A DNA stretch of 64,000 nucleotides from Chryseobacterium camelliae (lineage in GTDB: Bacteria; Bacteroidota; Bacteroidia; Flavobacteriales; Weeksellaceae): contig NZ_CP115859.1 in NCBI RefSeq assembly GCF_027920545.1, forward strand, positions 3,210,001 through 3,274,000. The letters run 5' to 3'. The notes under the pieces were generated by a model that saw nothing but the letters and a program-made list of their open reading frames with translations, searched no databases and had not been told where the DNA came from. A program made the translations under genes and the position numbers. This document shows, piece after piece, positions 63,052 through 64,000 of the stretch. The number at the start of each line of letters is the position of its first letter. Position 1 is the stretch's first letter.

Positions 63052-63085
63052 AAAAAACAAAATACTAACAAGCGTTAGTATTTTG
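63052..63085 (-). terminator. Terminator of the subtilisin-like gene
   Basis: AAAATACTAAC and GTTAGTATTTT pair perfectly around AAGC; minus strand ends TTTGTTTTTTATG. Confidence 0.85.
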
Positions 63086-63108
63086 TGTTAATTGTTATGT
63101 TTTATTAA

Positions 63109-64000
63109 TTATTCTTTAATAACTTTTTTAGAAATGACATCTTTATCGGTTTTTACCTCAATAATATAAATTCCTTTTGTATAAGCAGATAAATTAATAG
63201 ATTCTTGTTCGTTATTAATAACACCATTCTGTAATTTTTTACCAGATAAATCATAAACAGTGAAAGTTGACTTTCTAGGAGCTTTCATTATATTTACAAT
63301 ATCCTTAGTAAGTGTTGGAGCGATTATGATTTCATGAGGTGCATTTGTGATGTCTTTAGTACCTAAAACTTCATTGTACCCTGTTACCATAATTGAGTAA
63401 TTCTGAGGAGCAGCAGTTCCTGCATCATTTACTAATGTTCCTTTATTGTTAATTTCAATTCTGTAAGCTCTTCCAGCTACAGGAGCATCAATTACCACTT
63501 GTTCAACATTGTCAACCGTGTTATCCGCCTTTGTAGCAGGTGTCATTGGACTGTCTGCATTTAGTTTCCAAGGATAATAAACAGTGTTGTTAGTTGTGTC
63601 TATTATTCTTAAATCAAGGTCGTTGATAAGCTTAGAAGTTCTATTGTTGAAAACATCAGACACAAGCTGATAGTTTGGAGTGTATTTAGGATCGATCCAG
63701 CTGATAGTCACTTTTAAAGGCTCAGAACCTGAAGCTTTAACTGTTTTAGAGTTTTTAGTCCCACTTGTTAAAGTTTCATCATTGAATATTACTGTGTTAT
63801 TAGATTTTCCAACTAATAATTCGGCTCCTTTTTTAGCATTAATAAAGCCCCATCCAAAGTGAGGGTCAGGACCAATATTTCCAGCTTCTGATGCAGAATG
63901 AATCATAAGAACCTTCGCAGAAGAAGCATTTAATAATGCATTGCTAAATAATTGTTTGTTAATTTGAGTCCAAAGTCCGATTACCCCTGTTACAATAGGC
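63109..64000 (-). CDS. S8 (subtilisin-like) peptidase, C-terminal part, T9SS sorted
   Basis: The frame stays open to the window edge; the visible start at 63906 is internal. Upstream residues PIVTGVIGLWTQINKQL are the segment right after the catalytic GTS-A-P of subtilases, so the nucleophile lies just beyond 64000. The following HSASEAGNIGPDPHFGWGFI matches the end of the S8 domain. A beta-sandwich region (about 75-185 of the visible part) follows. The last ~75 residues (TFTVYDLSGKKLQNG, INLSAYTKGIYIIEV, ending SKKVIKE) are a type A T9SS C-terminal sorting domain. The protein is secreted or surface-attached through T9SS. Confidence 0.93.
   Translation of the reverse strand, partial: PIVTGVIGLWTQINKQLFSNALLNASSAKVLMIHSASEAGNIGPDPHFGWGFINAKKGAELLVGKSNNTVIFNDETLTSGTKNSKTVKASGSEPLKVTISWIDPKYTPNYQLVSDVFNNRTSKLINDLDLRIIDTTNNTVYYPWKLNADSPMTPATKADNTVDNVEQVVIDAPVAGRAYRIEINNKGTLVNDAGTAAPQNYSIMVTGYNEVLGTKDITNAPHEIIIAPTLTKDIVNIMKAPRKSTFTVYDLSGKKLQNGVINNEQESINLSAYTKGIYIIEVKTDKDVISKKVIKE

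Overview
The window is one contiguous piece of an AT-rich Bacteroidota chromosome, most likely a Flavobacteriales member close to Chryseobacterium (Weeksellaceae). This rests on a SusC/SusD pair, a type IX secretion (T9SS) C-terminal sorting domain, BT_3928-, DUF1599- and DUF5686-type proteins, a eukaryote/archaea-type prolyl-tRNA synthetase, TAnnTTTG-like promoter boxes and an absence of Shine-Dalgarno sequences. It is mostly core chromosome: no transposase, integrase, phage gene, CRISPR array or tRNA was seen.

Layout. 1-370: 3' end of a 23S rRNA, then 5S rRNA and a strong terminator. 370-660: a structured non-coding segment that may be a Flavo-1-type RNA. 680-7731: a leftward susC-susD-phospholipase C operon. 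8057-14953: a leftward run with a CPA2 antiporter, a LytS/LytTR two-component pair, an AlaDh/PNT-family dehydrogenase and tsaE. 15096-19413: rightward dnaG, clpP and a phytase-like lipoprotein. 19770-22682: leftward tpiA / TerB-like / MauE-DoxX / DUF1599 genes, divergent from folP. 23754-28984: two tandem DUF5686 outer-membrane genes. 29168-31771: alaS. 32203-34700: rightward ECF sigma factor, zinc-type anti-sigma candidate, RclC-like DUF417 membrane protein and MsrAB lipoprotein, which reads as an oxidative (perhaps reactive-chlorine) methionine-repair unit. 34748-37253: L,D-transpeptidase-like lipoprotein and an ABC-2 transporter. 37370-44580: an unusual AAA+ protein, an FAD oxidoreductase, prfB, DedA, an esterase and a DUF808 protein. 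44781-51007: dnaJ-grpE, mntH, a DUF937-OmpA fusion and proS. 51152-53654: a W/G/Y-rich lipoprotein with GGFR repeats, then a FadL-like porin. 53804-57719: ZIP transporter, two methyltransferases, a 33-residue ORF and a glycosyltransferase. 57970-64000: a Cys/Met-metabolism PLP enzyme divergent from an Lrp regulator, a bestrophin, a fused E1 dehydrogenase and the C-terminal half of a T9SS-secreted subtilisin.

The most notable points are: (i) two families of small intergenic elements with terminal inverted repeats, resembling MITEs, plus two further dispersed repeat families; (ii) core proteins that lost textbook metal sites or recoding signals: DnaG without its zinc-ribbon cysteines, DnaJ with only one of two zinc centres, prfB with no programmed frameshift; (iii) an AAA+ ATPase with an IF2_N-like N-terminus and Walker A ending GKI; (iv) the susCD-phospholipase operon; (v) the sigma/anti-sigma/RclC/MsrAB unit; (vi) two near-perfect GC-rich palindromes in an AT-rich background. 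No wholly new system is proven; the AAA+ protein and the repeat families are the best leads.
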